Source of the DNA: Artemia franciscana
Taxonomy: Eukaryota; Arthropoda; Branchiopoda; Anostraca; Artemiidae
DNA length: 64,000 nt
Direction of reading: 5' to 3'
Assembly: GCF_032884065.1 (NCBI RefSeq)
Contig: NC_088872.1
Coordinates: 6,442,186 to 6,506,185 of the forward strand
Position numbers and translations under genes: made by a program. Of this stretch, positions 33,923 to 44,800 are shown in pieces. The notes under the pieces are model-generated. The model was not told the origin of the DNA and did not search any database. It saw nothing but the letters and a program-made list of their open reading frames with translations. Each line of letters opens with the position of its first letter. The stretch's first letter is position 1.

Positions 33923-35797
33923 ATGGACCAGCCTTCTCCGAGTACATCAAAAACTGTGGAAGATGAGTATTCGGCTGTCCAGCGAAGACTTCGAACACGC
34001 CCCGTGTCATTAGCACAGGCTCTGAATTTTATTCTTTGCCCGGAAGACAACTCCGACCTCGAAGATCTGTCTGATGAAGATGAGGACCCATTTGATCCTA
34101 GTTTTCTCCTTCCTGATCCTGATGATAACCCGCAGGAAAAAGAGATTGAGGAAGAAATAGAAAGCGGTCGAATTGAAGCTGACGACCACAACAGTGAGGA
34201 TGACCATGAGGACGTCGAGATCGCCAGACAAAATGCCACGAGCTCAGGCACTGCTGCTTCGAAACCAAGCAAACGACGGGACCTTGCTTGGAGAAAAGTG
34301 GATTTCGTCCAGCCAGATGCTGCGTGGAAGGATCATCTTGTCGTCGACCAAGAAATGAGTGGCAAGACACCCCTGGAATTTGTCAGGCTGTTTTTTGACC
34401 AAGGCATGGTCAACCATATACGTGACCAAACGAAAATTTACGCTCTTCAAAAAGATGCCAAAGAATTTGGAGTTTCATCTGCCGAGGTGGAATGCCTTCT
34501 AGGGATCCTTGCATTTACAGGAATAGTGAAAATGCCGTCATACCGCAGTTACTGGTCAAACGAAACACGCTACCCTGTAATAGCTGATGCCATGTCGCGT
34601 GATAGATTCGAGCAGATCAAAAAGTATCTTCATTTCAACGACAATCTTACCCAGAAACCACGAGGAGACCCTGGGCACGACAAGATCCACAAAGTTCGTC
34701 CTCTGATAGAGATGATCAGAGATAACTTTATGAAGATACCCCCAGAAGAACACCAGGCAGTAGACGAGCAAATTGTGCCGACAAAACGGAAAATTTAGTT
34801 GAAGCAGTACAATCCCAAGAAACCGCATAAGTGGGCTTATAAGTTCATCTCAAGGGCTGGGGAGAGTGGTTTCGTTTACGACTTTGAAATGTATACGGGT
34901 AAGGGGTCGGTTGATGTCAGTGACCTGGGAGTTGGGGCTGATTTTGTCCTGCGGCTTGCAAGAGGAATACCCAAGCACAAAAATTACAAGCTATTCTTTG
35001 ACAATTGGTTCTCCTCGTTAGACTTGGCACAAACACTAAGTGATCAGGGCATACTTACACTGGCCACAGTGAGGGCAAACAGGTTGAAAGGCTGTGGTTT
35101 GGAATCCAACAGCAAATTGAAAGCCCGAGGAAGAGGCTCTTACGACTGGCGAGTGGAAACGCAGTCGAATGCCATTGTGGTGAAGTGGTATGACAATAAG
35201 CCAGTCCACTTGATTTCGACCTATGCCGCCCTAGACCCAGAAGATACGTGTAGGCGGTGGGATGGTAAACGAAAAGAGTATGCCGATGTCAAGCGACCAT
35301 ATTGTGTGAAGGAGTACAACCGCTTTATGGGTGGTGTAGATCTTGCCGACATGTTGCTGGAGCTTTACAGGATCGACTTCAAGTCACGGAGCAAATGGTA
35401 CATGAGGATCTTCTTCTTCTTGTTTGACCTCTCCGTTGTGAATGGCTGGCTCTTATACCGCAGGTGTCTTGCTGCTGGGCAGAAACCAATGAACCTGCTA
35501 CAGTTCAAGACAGATGTGGCACGTGCACTTCTATCCGGTGCATCTTTGGCAACACCAAAGAGAGGTAGACCTCTCAGTGACGCAGATACCAACTCTCAGA
35601 AAAAAAGAAATTATACTTGTCACCCCCCAGATTCGACAAGACTCGATGGACAGGGGCACTTCCCGGCTTGGATAGAGAGCAAACAGAGATGCAGAGTATG
35701 TGTACAAGCTCATTCCAAAGTGAAATGCGTAAAATGTGAAGTGTCCTTGTGTTTCACACCCAACAGGAATTGTTTTCTGACTTACCACACTATGTAG
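33923..35797 (+). pseudogene. piggyBac transposase, one in-frame stop
   Basis: A 624-codon frame interrupted only by TAG at 34796-34798 (codon 292), right after VDEQIVPTKRKI. The acidic N-terminal part (EDNSDLEDLSDEDEDPFDPS) is followed by the DDE_Tnp_1_7 domain: EFVRLFFDQ, GILAFTGIVKMPSYRSYW, then the presumed catalytic Asp residues D281 (VDEQ, codon 34763), D360 (LFFDNWF, codon 35000) and D473 (MGGVDLAD). The C terminus has the cysteine-rich RCRVC...CVKC...C motif of piggyBac proteins ending at 35797. Length fits PGBD-type transposases (about 590-650). TTTTTTACAG just before the ATG could be a splice acceptor of a 5' UTR intron. Recently active by the look of it, but this copy should make a truncated protein. 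Confidence 0.92.
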
Positions 35798-36043
35798 CCG
35801 ATCAGAGTGTTTTTGTGCCATGATTGCCGGATGGTTCCTGTGGGAACCATTTTTTTTATTTCATCATCTTTATCAATACATTTTTTTTCTTGCCATTTCT
35901 GTCGTGGAATAGGTCATAACGAAGCCTGGAAACGGCCGAAATATTTTTCCCATTCTTTTTTCATAATTCAGGCATCAAAGGGTTAATTATTCATGTGCGT
36001 TAAGCCCAAATCAAAACATGTATTAATTCAAAAATGTTCAGAA

Positions 36044-36343
36044 ATTAAATAAAAAAAACAAGTTTTTTAAGTGAAAGTTAGGAGTGACATTAAAACTTAA
36101 AACGAACAGAAATTACTCCGTATATGAAAGGGGTTGTCCCTCCGCAATGCCTCGCTCTTTACGCTAAAGTTTTTTTTATTGTTTTAAAAAATGCAGTTGT
36201 GACAGAGTCAAACTTTAGCGGAAAGAGCGAGGCGTTGCGGAGGGACAACCCCTTTCATATACGGAGTAATTTCTGTTCGTTTTAAGTTTTAATGTCGCTC
36301 CTTAATTGCAGTAATTTTTTTTTATTTAATTTTCTGTTAAAGC
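36044..36343. mobile_element. R1 palindromic MITE, near-perfect foldback
   Basis: Arms of about 95-130 bases: GGAGTGACATTAAAACTTAA ... CTCGCTCTTTACGCTAAAG on the left mirrored by CTTTAGCGGAAAGAGCGAGG ... TTAAGTTTTAATGTCGCTCC on the right, with a ~45-base spacer. Outer flanks AAATAAAAAAAACAAG and TTTTTTTATTTAATTT extend the palindrome. This is the cleanest of the R1 heads in the window and could fold into a long hairpin RNA if transcribed. Confidence 0.85.
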
Positions 36344-37424
36344 CCGGGCTTTCCAATGGTTTAAGCAACGGAAATTGGTTGCAATTGATTATAACGCTAT
36401 ATTGAACGCGAGAATGGCCTTCCTACTACTCAACAGGATGAATTTATTCACTGATGTGTCTAGTGTAGAAAATAATATTAATTTTACACAGGAAGATAGC
36501 GTCAACAAATATGTTATTATTTCCACTTGCCTGTTGTTTAGACTTGCATACTGTCCATTGTGTGTCAGTTGTATTTTAACCTTTATTGTTCTATAGGGTA
36601 TTATGCAACTTATGATTCTGCAATTTATTATTTAAACACTTATGCTTACAAGATATTAAGATATTCCGTTTCTTAAATATTTCGTAACTCATTTGATTGT
36701 TAGTTTTAATTATTAATTTATCTATATGAATTGGAGCTTACACGTAATTTTGGGTGCTGTTTGTAAGGATGATGATTCCGTTTTGTTTCTGCTTCCTTAA
36801 AAAAACTTCACTACTGGTAGTTACAAGCAGTTATGTACACAGTGTGGGAGCATGGTTAATTAATGCCCGTCCTCCTTTTTTAAAATCCCATGATTCTTGT
36901 GATTTTTCTTATGATTGCTCGTTGTCTGTGTTCTTTTTTTTTTATTTGTGCTCTGTTTGAAGTTTTGGACCATTTCAAAGTCAATTTCTGCGCACGTTTC
37001 TTATTACAGGGTTGAACTTCTGCATGTATATATATTTGCGCTCATGTAAAGCTGTCTTCCTTAGACTGTCGCATTGTCTTAGTTTTTTTAAGACTTTGAG
37101 AAGGCATATCCTTGTAGTTGTAAAGTGTAGTTGTTTACAACTACAATCCCCGTAGTTGTAAAAAGAGCTGGGAGTAAACTGTGATTTATTGTTGTTTATG
37201 CGCTGGGAACTATTCTCTTAAGATAAAATACAGAAATGGCTTATCAACTTTATTATTGTTTATGAAATTCTGTGTAATTACCGATGGGCTTCAACTTCTC
37301 CTTGATCGACATTGCAAATGCATCAAAATAAAATGTTATGTCACTTTCATTGAACGTTTTTGCAAGCTATTGATGTGGTTTTTCTATAATAGAAAATTTA
37401 AATTTGCACTTCTGTGTTGATGGG

Positions 37425-37426
<2 letters not shown>
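36344..37426. other. Intron 1 sequence ending in a poly(A) tract
   Basis: No coding frame recognised. An AATAAA lies at 37328-37333, about 100 bases before the 46-base A run, and GTAGTTGTAAA repeats at 37116-37160. It could be the 3' end of a retroposed transcript, but no source gene or target duplication was identified. Confidence 0.35.

Positions 37427-37472
<46 letters not shown>
37427..37472 (+). repeat. 46-base poly(A) run
   Basis: Uninterrupted A run after TGATGGGAT. Longer than expected by chance even here; consistent with a retroposon tail. Confidence 0.9.
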
Positions 37473-37475
<3 letters not shown>

Positions 37476-38208
37476 CTGATTCACATGATCAAAAAAAAAA
37501 CCCCTTTTACAGAATTCTTGTCTCATTCGCATTTATTCATATCCATTAATGTGCTCAAACTCAATGTACTCAAAGCAAAGCAATACATTCTCCAAACAAG
37601 CAGCTATCTACTTTCTGGGAATGTCCCAGAAAACTACTCATTACATATAAAAACTGGATATAAATTTACAAGAAAAGAAAATACAAGAAAATCCAGTAGA
37701 AGAAGAAGAATTATTTTGTGTGACTAAGAATGTTTTCACTATTCTTTTTTTGCTGCTGGGGTGCAGTATTTGACTTGACTACAATGAAGTCAGGTATAAT
37801 TCACGACTTGTTACTGGCACCTCTCATATTCCTTTCAAAACATTTGGACAAAATGGAGACAAAACTTTATTTGAACATTTGATGAAGTCAACTAATTGTC
37901 ATTTGTTTGTTGTTCAGTTAAAAATCCAAGCAATCAAAATAAACCCCTGCAAATTTTAATCAGAGCACCACTTTTTGAGCTAAAAAAAGAATCATTGTCT
38001 GACCGATTATGTAGAGGTTGATCCAAGCAAGGAGTCCTCCTAGCCTTATTTTAAATACATTTAAAAATTAAAAAAAAATACGCTTCTTCATTGAAGGATA
38101 ACTGATAATTACTTGTAAATGGTGTAAGAATGATTAGAACATTGGAAAGGGCATTTTTTAACTTGCACTCTTTTTTAACAATTTGCACTTTTTTTTGTAT
38201 TGATCTGT
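37473..38208. other. Intron 1 sequence, no feature
   Basis: AT-rich; nothing recognised. Confidence 0.4.
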
Positions 38209-38990
38209 ACTCTTTTTAGAGGTCGGAAATTGGCAACACTGTACTGTAGAAGTTTTAAGCTCCTATCTGCAAAAATGTGGAATTTTAAATTTTTTGCCCA
38301 AAGAAAGATCACAGATGTTTTTTTTCCCAGGGGTAATCATATCAACCCAGTGATCCTAGAATACTACGAGAGGGCTCATTCGAACGGAAATTAAAAGTTC
38401 TAGTGCCCTTTTTAAGTGAAAGAAAAATTGGAGGGAAATAGGCCCCCTCCCCCGCTAATTTTTTTTTACCAAAGTCACCCAATAAAATTTTGAGACAGCC
38501 ATTTTGCTCAACATAGTCGAAAATCTAATAACTATGTCTTTGAGGATATTTTTTAGCAATATTTTTGACTTGCACTCATTTTCGGCCTTAGTTTGCACTC
38601 TTTTTAGAGATTGGCCATTGGCAACTCTGTACTGTAGAGGTTTCAAGCTCCTATCTACAAAAAACGTTGAATTTTGAATTTTTTGCCAGAAGAAAGATCA
38701 CAGTTGCTTTTTTTCCCAGGGGTAATCGTGTCGACCCAGTGGTCTTAGAATATCGCGAGAGGGCTCAATCAAACGAAAACATAAAGTTCTAGTGCCCTTA
38801 TTAAGTGACAAAAAATGGAGGGCAATTAGGCCCCCTCCCACGCCAATTTTTACCAAATTCACCCAATCAAAATTTTCAAATAGCCATTTTGCTCAGCATA
38901 GTCGAAAAATCTAATAACTATGTCTTTCAGGGTGACTTAATCCCCCACAGTCCAGGTGGGAAGGGCTGTAAGTTGTGAACTTTGCCCATT
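38209..38990 (-). repeat. R1 body fragment duplicated in tandem (388 bp)
   Basis: TTGGCAACACTGTACTGTAG at 38230 recurs as TTGGCAACTCTGTACTGTAG near 38618. Each unit continues through GCTCCTATCTGCAAAAA, AAGAAAGATCACAG, CCCAGGGGTAATC, GTTCTAGTGCCCTT, GGCCCCCTCCC and AACTATGTCTTT. This is the reverse complement of the R1 body at 62640-63000. The second unit continues to TCCCCCACAGTCC, matching R1 further on. Confidence 0.8.
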
Positions 38991-39189
38991 GTTTACATAT
39001 AGCATTGATTAGTAGGAAGTATGCAGACGTTTTCCGGTGGATTTTTTTCTGGTGGGGGGTTGGGGGAGAAGGTTACATGGGAAAATCTTTCCATGGAGAA
39101 ATTTATCATGGGGGAAGGGAAATTTCCATGAAGAGGGCACTGGATGTCCCAGTATTATTCAAAAAACGATCAAAAATTAATTTTTAAAA

Positions 39190-39783
39190 AAGTTTTTAAA
39201 ACAATTAACATTAAAACTTAAAACAAACAGAAAATATTAAGTAAGGGGGGTTACCTCTCCTCAGTAGCTTGCTCTTTTTTAACTTTTAAAAGAGGTTATT
39301 ATTCTAATTAAACAGCCTTTGTGATTCAGGAGTTGTTCTTAAACAACTGGAATAAAAATCAAACTTAGGACATAGGGTTATAGCTAGTTTAAAAAAGTAA
39401 AATAAATATACAAATTTCGTTTTAATTATTCATGTATGGTGAGCAATCTTCAAAATCTGCATTAATTCAAAAACGTTCAGAAACTAAATAAAAACAACAA
39501 GTTTTTTAATTGAAAGTAAGAAATGACAACTTAAAACAAAGACAAATTATTCCCTATATGAAAGGGGATGCCTCCTCCTCAACGGCCCGCTCTTTACGCT
39601 AATGTTTGATTCTTTCTCACAACTCTACTTTTTAAAACAATAGAGAAGTTTAGCGTAAAGAGCGGGGCGTTGAGGAGGGGACAGTCCCTCTCAAATACGG
39701 AATAATTTCTGTTCGTTTTAAGTCTTAATGTCGCTCCTTGTTTTCAGTAAAAAAAAACTTGTTTTTTTTATCTTATTTAAATA
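39190..39783. mobile_element. Two R1 palindromic heads in a row
   Basis: 39190-39375 is a damaged left arm (ACATTAAAACTTAAAACAAA; GTAGCTTGCTC). 39484-39783 is a fuller foldback with CCCGCTCTTTACGCTAATG mirrored by TTTAGCGTAAAGAGCGGGGC and ending TTAATGTCGCTCCTTGTTTT. Confidence 0.75.
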
Positions 39784-40204
39784 AGGAATAAGTAGCCTAG
39801 AGATGAAGAGAAGATAATACCCAATAGAGAACTTGACCAAGTGAATGGCTTAACTTTGCTAGGTAGCAAAACAAGTAAGGGTCGTGAAAATAATGAAGGT
39901 GAGTGATGTAATTATGTTGGCTTAGCTTCCCAGTCCAGCCTCCACTCAGCCCTCTCCCAGTCCCTGTTGAGTCCAGCCTTGAAGGGGTGGGGAGTCTCAG
40001 CTTGGATGGTAGACTTGGATAGGCTATTCCAGAGGGGGACCACCCAAATGGAAAAGAAGCCACGTTGTTCCCTTCTCCGACATCCAGGCAGGTGAAGCTT
40101 CAGGCTGTGACCTCTTGAATTGTTAGCCAGGGAGGGGGTGAAGATCTGCTTCAGGTGACTGGTTTTGAAAATTTTGCATGGCATGATCACATATCCTCTA
40201 TATG
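39784..40204. other. Intron 1 sequence, possible old coding relic
   Basis: The minus strand from 40226 to 39912 reads HSLKLHLPGCRRREQRGFFS, IWVVPLWNSL and ESK-like text resembling the end of retrotransposon/viral-like endonuclease-RT proteins (F..R.V..WN.LP). It is too short and decayed to assign. Confidence 0.25.
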
Positions 40205-41062
40205 TCTTTAAGGATGACACCACCACCCCCCCCCCACACAGTCCTCAGGGCATGGGTTTTAAGTTATGCACTAGGGACATAAAAGGTGCATATAGAAAGG
40301 GTGGTCATACAAACTTCAGAGGGGGTCATTGGATGGGTCATCAGAAGTTATAATGTCCTTTTTAAGATTCAAGGGGACTGGAGGGTGGATACCCTCCCTC
40401 ACACCTTGGGTTTTCCAAAAATGTATTTGATAGAAACTTTGAGATGGCCATTTGTTGTCCTAGAAACTCCAAAAACAGCTCAATTCGATTCGAAATTGAA
40501 AAGGCCAGTGCCTTTTTTAATAGTCAAAAGTGATTGGAGGGCAACAAACCCCCTCCCATGCCCACCATTTCCCCACATCCAATCAAAATTTTGAAATAGC
40601 CATTTTTTCCAATGTAGTTAAAAGGTCCAGAAATTATGTCTTTGAGGATGACACCTCCCCCACAGTTTTCAGGGCAAGGGTTCAAGTTATGTCTTGGGGG
40701 CATATAAGGTATAAATATAGAAAGGGTGATTGTATAAACTTTGAGGGGGAGGGGCTCATTGGAATAGTAATCAGAAATTCTAGTGCCCTTTTTAAGATTC
40801 AGAGTGACCAGAGGGTTCTACCCCCCATCCCTCACACACCTCATATTTTCTTGAAATGCATCTGATAGAAATTTTGAGATGGCCATTTGTTATCATAGGA
40901 ACTTTGAAAAGGGCTCATTTGATTGGAAATTGAAAAGAACTAGTACCCTTCTTATCAGTCAAAAGTGATTGGAGGGCAACAAGCCCCCCCCCCCATACCA
41001 ATCATTTCCTGAAACACATCTAATCAAAAAGTTGAGATAGCCATTATATGTCAATACAACTG
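40205..41062 (-). repeat. Diverged R1 body, 434-bp tandem duplication
   Basis: TCTTTAAGGATGACACCACC at 40205 recurs as TCTTTGAGGATGACACCTCC at 40639. Each unit holds GTGATTGGAGGGCAACAA, CCCCCTCCCAT-like, GAGATGGCCATTTGTT and two A/G-shifted half units, so the block is a nested duplication. Related to the 38209 block but much more diverged. Confidence 0.7.
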
Positions 41063-42489
41063 ACAATTTACAGTCATTTGTTTGTTGCTGTTTTTTTTTT
41101 TTTTTAGTAAAGTACAAATTGTGTTCTGGTCTTGAATAGGCATAAGGGTTATCAGCCCTACTTGTGTTATTTTTGCTGGTTTGGGTTTGACTTGGATATT
41201 AATTGTAATTTCTGTTTGTTTCAAGCTTGATTTCTTTATTGATAGTGATTTGTGGTAGTTTTACACTTGAGAGATTATTTGACCATAATTTTGCTCATTC
41301 TCAGCTTAATGGAGCTCTTTAACTTTTCTTTGAAAAAATAAGTCTTGTTGAAAATGATTCTTAAATTAATGTTCAAAAATGGGGAAAATACCACCAAAAA
41401 GTGAAGCAATTTTAGTGAAAATCACACCATCAGATTCAGCATATAAGAGAATCCATGTGTTTTTGATTTGGTACCAACAGTAGGGAATAATGCAGGGAGA
41501 GTATTAGCCCCCAAAAACTTGTAGGCTAAAATGGCATCCCCTCTATTTCTCCTGTAAACAAGTGTAGGCTTTGATAGCTTTAATAGCATTCAGCCTTGAT
41601 AGTCTTACAGGGTAGGAAAACTCCTGCATGCCAGATATCATTTTAGTGGCATGTCTCTGCAAATCTTCAAGAACCTTAATATCTTTTTAAAATCAAAAAT
41701 ATTTTTGAACTCAAACCATAGTCCTAGAGGATTGAGAGAGGGTTCATTCAAATGGAAATTCTAGTGGCCTTTTGAGTGAAAATAAATACTGAAGGGGAAA
41801 TAGCCCCCTTCCTAAACCCTTTTTCCCAAAAGACATCTAATCAAAATTTTGAGATGGGCACTTGGTTCAGCATATTTGAAAGCTCTGTTAGCTATGCCTT
41901 TGGGGGTCACATGACCCCTGCAGCCCCTAGGAAAAGGGATGTAAGTGATGCAATGTGCCCATGGTTTAAATGTAAGCTAGCATTTGTTATTGGGAAATAT
42001 ATGCAAATTTTCTTGCCCCACTATGGACCTTCTCCAACTTTATTATTCTTTTATTTGGCCAAGACTGGAGTTTGCTTTTCTAGTGTGGTATTTTGATCTT
42101 TCTTCATAGCATATTTATAAGATTGAAAATGTTCAAAAACAAGCACTTTGAATCATAAATGGTGAAGGGAAGGTTCTATATCATTATCTACTAGGTAAAT
42201 TCAAGCTCATCACACTGGCTGAAGAGAGGGAGGCTCTTATGCCTTTGTTTTGGTACTAAGACCCTGTCTGTACCCAAAAATGTTCCATCATCCCCAAACC
42301 CTACCTTCCTGCCCACAACAGACCATTCTGTATAAAATGACTCCCATCCCCACTAAATATGACAGAAATTGGGAGAGTTTTGTTGAGTTGTATACCATAA
42401 TATCCAGAAAAACTAGCCATTAATTTTATTATTTTCTTTTTAAATAAAGTTTGACTCATCCTTTTGGTCTATTTTGTAATTGTTATTTT
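41063..42489. other. Intron 1 sequence; R1 body remnant at 41690-42020
   Basis: At 41690-42020 GAGAGGGTTCATTCAAATGG, AAATTCTAGTGGCC, GGGAAATAGCCCCCTTCC and GCTATGCCTTTGGGGGTCAC match the R1 body. The remainder is AT-rich with no gene seen. Confidence 0.5.
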
Positions 42490-42757
42490 ATAAAAGCAAG
42501 AGCTTGCACAATAGACTTTCTGCTTAAATGAAGTACAAGAAAAGTATTTTCAGCTTCACAACTTTGCTCAATCCCAATTTATGAAGTTTCAAAGATCTGC
42601 AAATTCATTTCCTAAATGTAGAAAAAAGCCATTGGTATAGCTTAAATTCTACTCAAATAACAGGAATTGCATTCCCAGAAATGTATCCAGAAAAAAAAGA
42701 AACTAAAAATTACAATATAGTTACATTTTGTCAAAATTCCAGTAGGCTAAGTCCCAA
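42490..42757 (+). mobile_element. Foldback family F1, internal fragment
   Basis: Aligns with the middle of the 50416-51040 copy: AGACTTTCTGCTTAA(A/T)TGAAGTACA, AACTTTGCTCAATCCC, TCATTTCCTAAAT and CAAATAACAGGAATTG. Both terminal arms are missing. Lies about 100 bases before a full copy in the opposite orientation. Confidence 0.65.
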
Positions 42758-42860
42758 TGGTGTGTTCACCATAGATGGTATGTTTATTCATAGGTCAGAA
42801 ATATGGATTCCTCCATATTTACCATAGGCTACACAAGTTTTGCAAATAGAACAAATTAGG

Positions 42861-43484
42861 GTAAAATTCCAGTTAATTGACTTCTTGCTATCTTAGAAAG
42901 GGTTTAGGTTAGGAAAATGAAACTTTCAGGGATGGGTCTACAAGCTAAAGTATGTCCTGGGGAGGTATTTTAAAGTACCCATCTCTACTCCTTCTCCCTC
43001 TAGAGGGCCCTGAAATCTGCCTACATGACAGGTCTATACCTGTTGCAATTTTGACAAAACAACATTTTACATTAAATTTCAGTTACTATTTGCTTTTTAT
43101 CTGCCTTTAGTTCTGAAAATGCAATTCCTGTTATTTGAGTAGAATTTTGAGCCATATCAATGTTTTTTTTCAAAATTTAGGGAATGTACTTGCAAATCTT
43201 TAATACCTTATAAAATGGAATTGAGCAAAGTAATGAAGCTGAAAACAATTTTGTTGTACTTCAATTAAGCCAAAGATCTATTTTGCAAGGTTCCACTTTT
43301 ATATCACATATATTTTTAAAGGTCATCAAAGGTCAGGGCCCTTTAGAGGGAGAAGGAGTGGATTTAGTTGCTTCAAAATACCTTCCTGGGACATACTTTA
43401 GTCTGTAGATTCATCCCTGAAAGGTTCATATCCTAGTCTAAACCCTTTCTAAGATAGCAAGAAGTCAATTAACTAGAATCTTAC
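42861..43484 (-). mobile_element. Foldback family F1, full copy (624 bp)
   Basis: Inverted arms of about 150 bases. The left starts GTAAAATTCCAGTTAATTGA and runs through CTTCTCCCTCTAGAGGGCCC; the right mirrors it as GGGCCCTTTAGAGGGAGAAG to CAATTAACTAGAATCTTAC. The ~310-base middle carries no ORF. A second full copy is at 50416-51040 in the opposite orientation. It lies just downstream of Gemin5 exon 1, in intron 1. Confidence 0.8.
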
Positions 43485-43723
43485 CCAAGTTAGTTTAGAA
43501 TTTTGACTGAATATTAGCCTAGCTAGGGTCTGAGCTCATTCCTAAGAAATTCTATTGCAGAAGGCCTAGCAAAGCAAAGGCTAGGCTCAGCACACAAATT
43601 AGCCTAATTGCATTTAAAGAAAGTTTTTACACTCTTCTTTTACTAGTCATGACAAAATTTACTCAACTATGTTTTTGTGCTTTAATCATTTATATACAGT
43701 AATGGCTAACCTATATAACTTAC

Positions 43724-43892
43724 AGACTACTTTGGGCTCATGGCATTTTGGAAGGATATGAATATCAGGCCATTCTTGTAACTTTGGGGTAATAATGACT
43801 ACACGAGCATTAGAGGCATAGGCAAGTCTTCCTTGTTTATCAACACAAAAACCGCCAGGGGCAAACCAATTGGGACACGGTGGCAATTCCAT
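43724..43892 (-). CDS. Gemin5: Gemin5 exon 1 with start codon
   Basis: Gemin5 is the WD40 subunit of the SMN complex that recognises the Sm-site/cap of snRNAs in the cytoplasm and helps load Sm cores; it also binds mRNA and ribosomes. This exon begins with ATG at 43892 and reads MELPPCPNWFAPGGFCVDKQ, GRLAYASNARVVIITPKLQE, then WPDIHILPKCHEPKVV and a T before donor GTAAGT. Human Gemin5 starts similarly (LPPSPNWYCAR...PGGLFGFAARTSVFLVRV), including the PNW motif followed by the first propeller strand. It ends one base into a codon and joins exon 2 to give ..HEPKVVCCLWTSS. The start is chosen for this N-terminal match and the short leader. No paralogue is seen nearby. Confidence 0.9.
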
Positions 43893-44562
43893 TTAAATGT
43901 CAAATTTAAAATGTGCTTTTATTTTGAATTTTATATCAAGCAACTTTTTTACAGATGTCAGAAAATACGGAATTACGTCATCTATAATTCTACTCAGCTG
44001 AGTTTCTCTAAAGACTTTTTCATAAGGTAGAGTCGAACTGCTTCCCTTGTTGCTCAAGCCAGGGAAGTGTAAGTGTCCAGTGCAAGGGTTTCAGCCATGG
44101 TAATTCTAATAATGTGCTTCTTGTTTTAATCTGACACTAGTTTTAGGCCGTTCTTCAAAATCCCTTAAATTGGTTTTGAATAACATTTTAGAAGTAAGGC
44201 TCATCGTGACAATAGCTATTCTTTTTTCGTATGTAAGAAAACAACAATTGTTGATATGTCAATAGATTCCACCTCCACCAAGTAAAAATTAGACTCGATG
44301 TCAATGTCTTCAAATGATATATTCTATATCTAATTGTCGCTATGACAGTATTAAACATTTCATGTTAAAGAACTGTATGTAAAGAACGACTCCATCCAAT
44401 ATAGTAACCAAAACTAAAAAAAAAATGAATTTTCATAACTGTAGGCATATCAAAAGAAAAATCTTTTAATTCTGTTTCCAGAAATGTAAAAGACATTAAG
44501 TTTAGTTTTAAAAATTAGAAGTTACGACCCTTTAGGAAATTAAATTTTTAAAAATATGTTTA
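43893..44562. other. Upstream region of Gemin5 (putative promoter)
   Basis: AT-rich, no CpG-rich core. On the minus strand a TGACGTAA (CRE-like) lies at 43981-43974, about 85 bases before the ATG. No TATA box at a convincing position. An R1-end-like piece (GTAAAGAACGACTCCATCCA) is at 44380. Assignment as promoter rests on position only. Confidence 0.35.
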
Positions 44563-44800
44563 TTCTACTGAAAGTAAAGAGCAACATTGAAACTTAGAAC
44601 AAACAGAAATTTTCCTTATATGAGGGATTTTTCTCCTCCTCACTACAGCACTCTTTATGCTAAAGTTTTTCAGAGCTTATAAAAATTAAATTTTAATGCT
44701 CCTCCTTACTTTCAGTTGAAAAAACATGTGTTTTTTTACTTAATTTCTGATCGTTTTTCAAATAAGTCCAAGAAATCTGGCACCCCTCCATGAACAATTA
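44563..44800 (+). mobile_element. R1 head with deleted right arm
   Basis: GAAAGTAAAGAGCAACATTG ... CACTCTTTATGCTAAAG, then a jump to TTTTAATGCTCCTCCTTACT and TTTTTTTACTTAATTTCTG. It continues into the R1 body (CCAAGAAATCTGGCACCCCT). Confidence 0.65.

Larger units (their letters stand above)
32700..35982 (+). mobile_element. piggyBac element in Gemin5 intron 1
   Basis: Contains a near-complete transposase frame (33923-35797). The right end is AGGCATCAAAGGG directly before TTAA (35983-35986), the piggyBac target. Sub-terminal inverted copies of a 22-base palindrome-like motif (GGTTCC...GGAACC) lie at 32712-32733 and 35828-35849. If the element is symmetric, the left end should lie near 32580, but no TTAA is there, so the left boundary is uncertain or truncated. 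It lies opposite in orientation to Gemin5. A 958-bp MITE sits between its left end and the ORF. Confidence 0.75.

Noticed and set aside
37404..37727. ORF with a poly-lysine run
   Set aside because: Caused by the 46-base A run.
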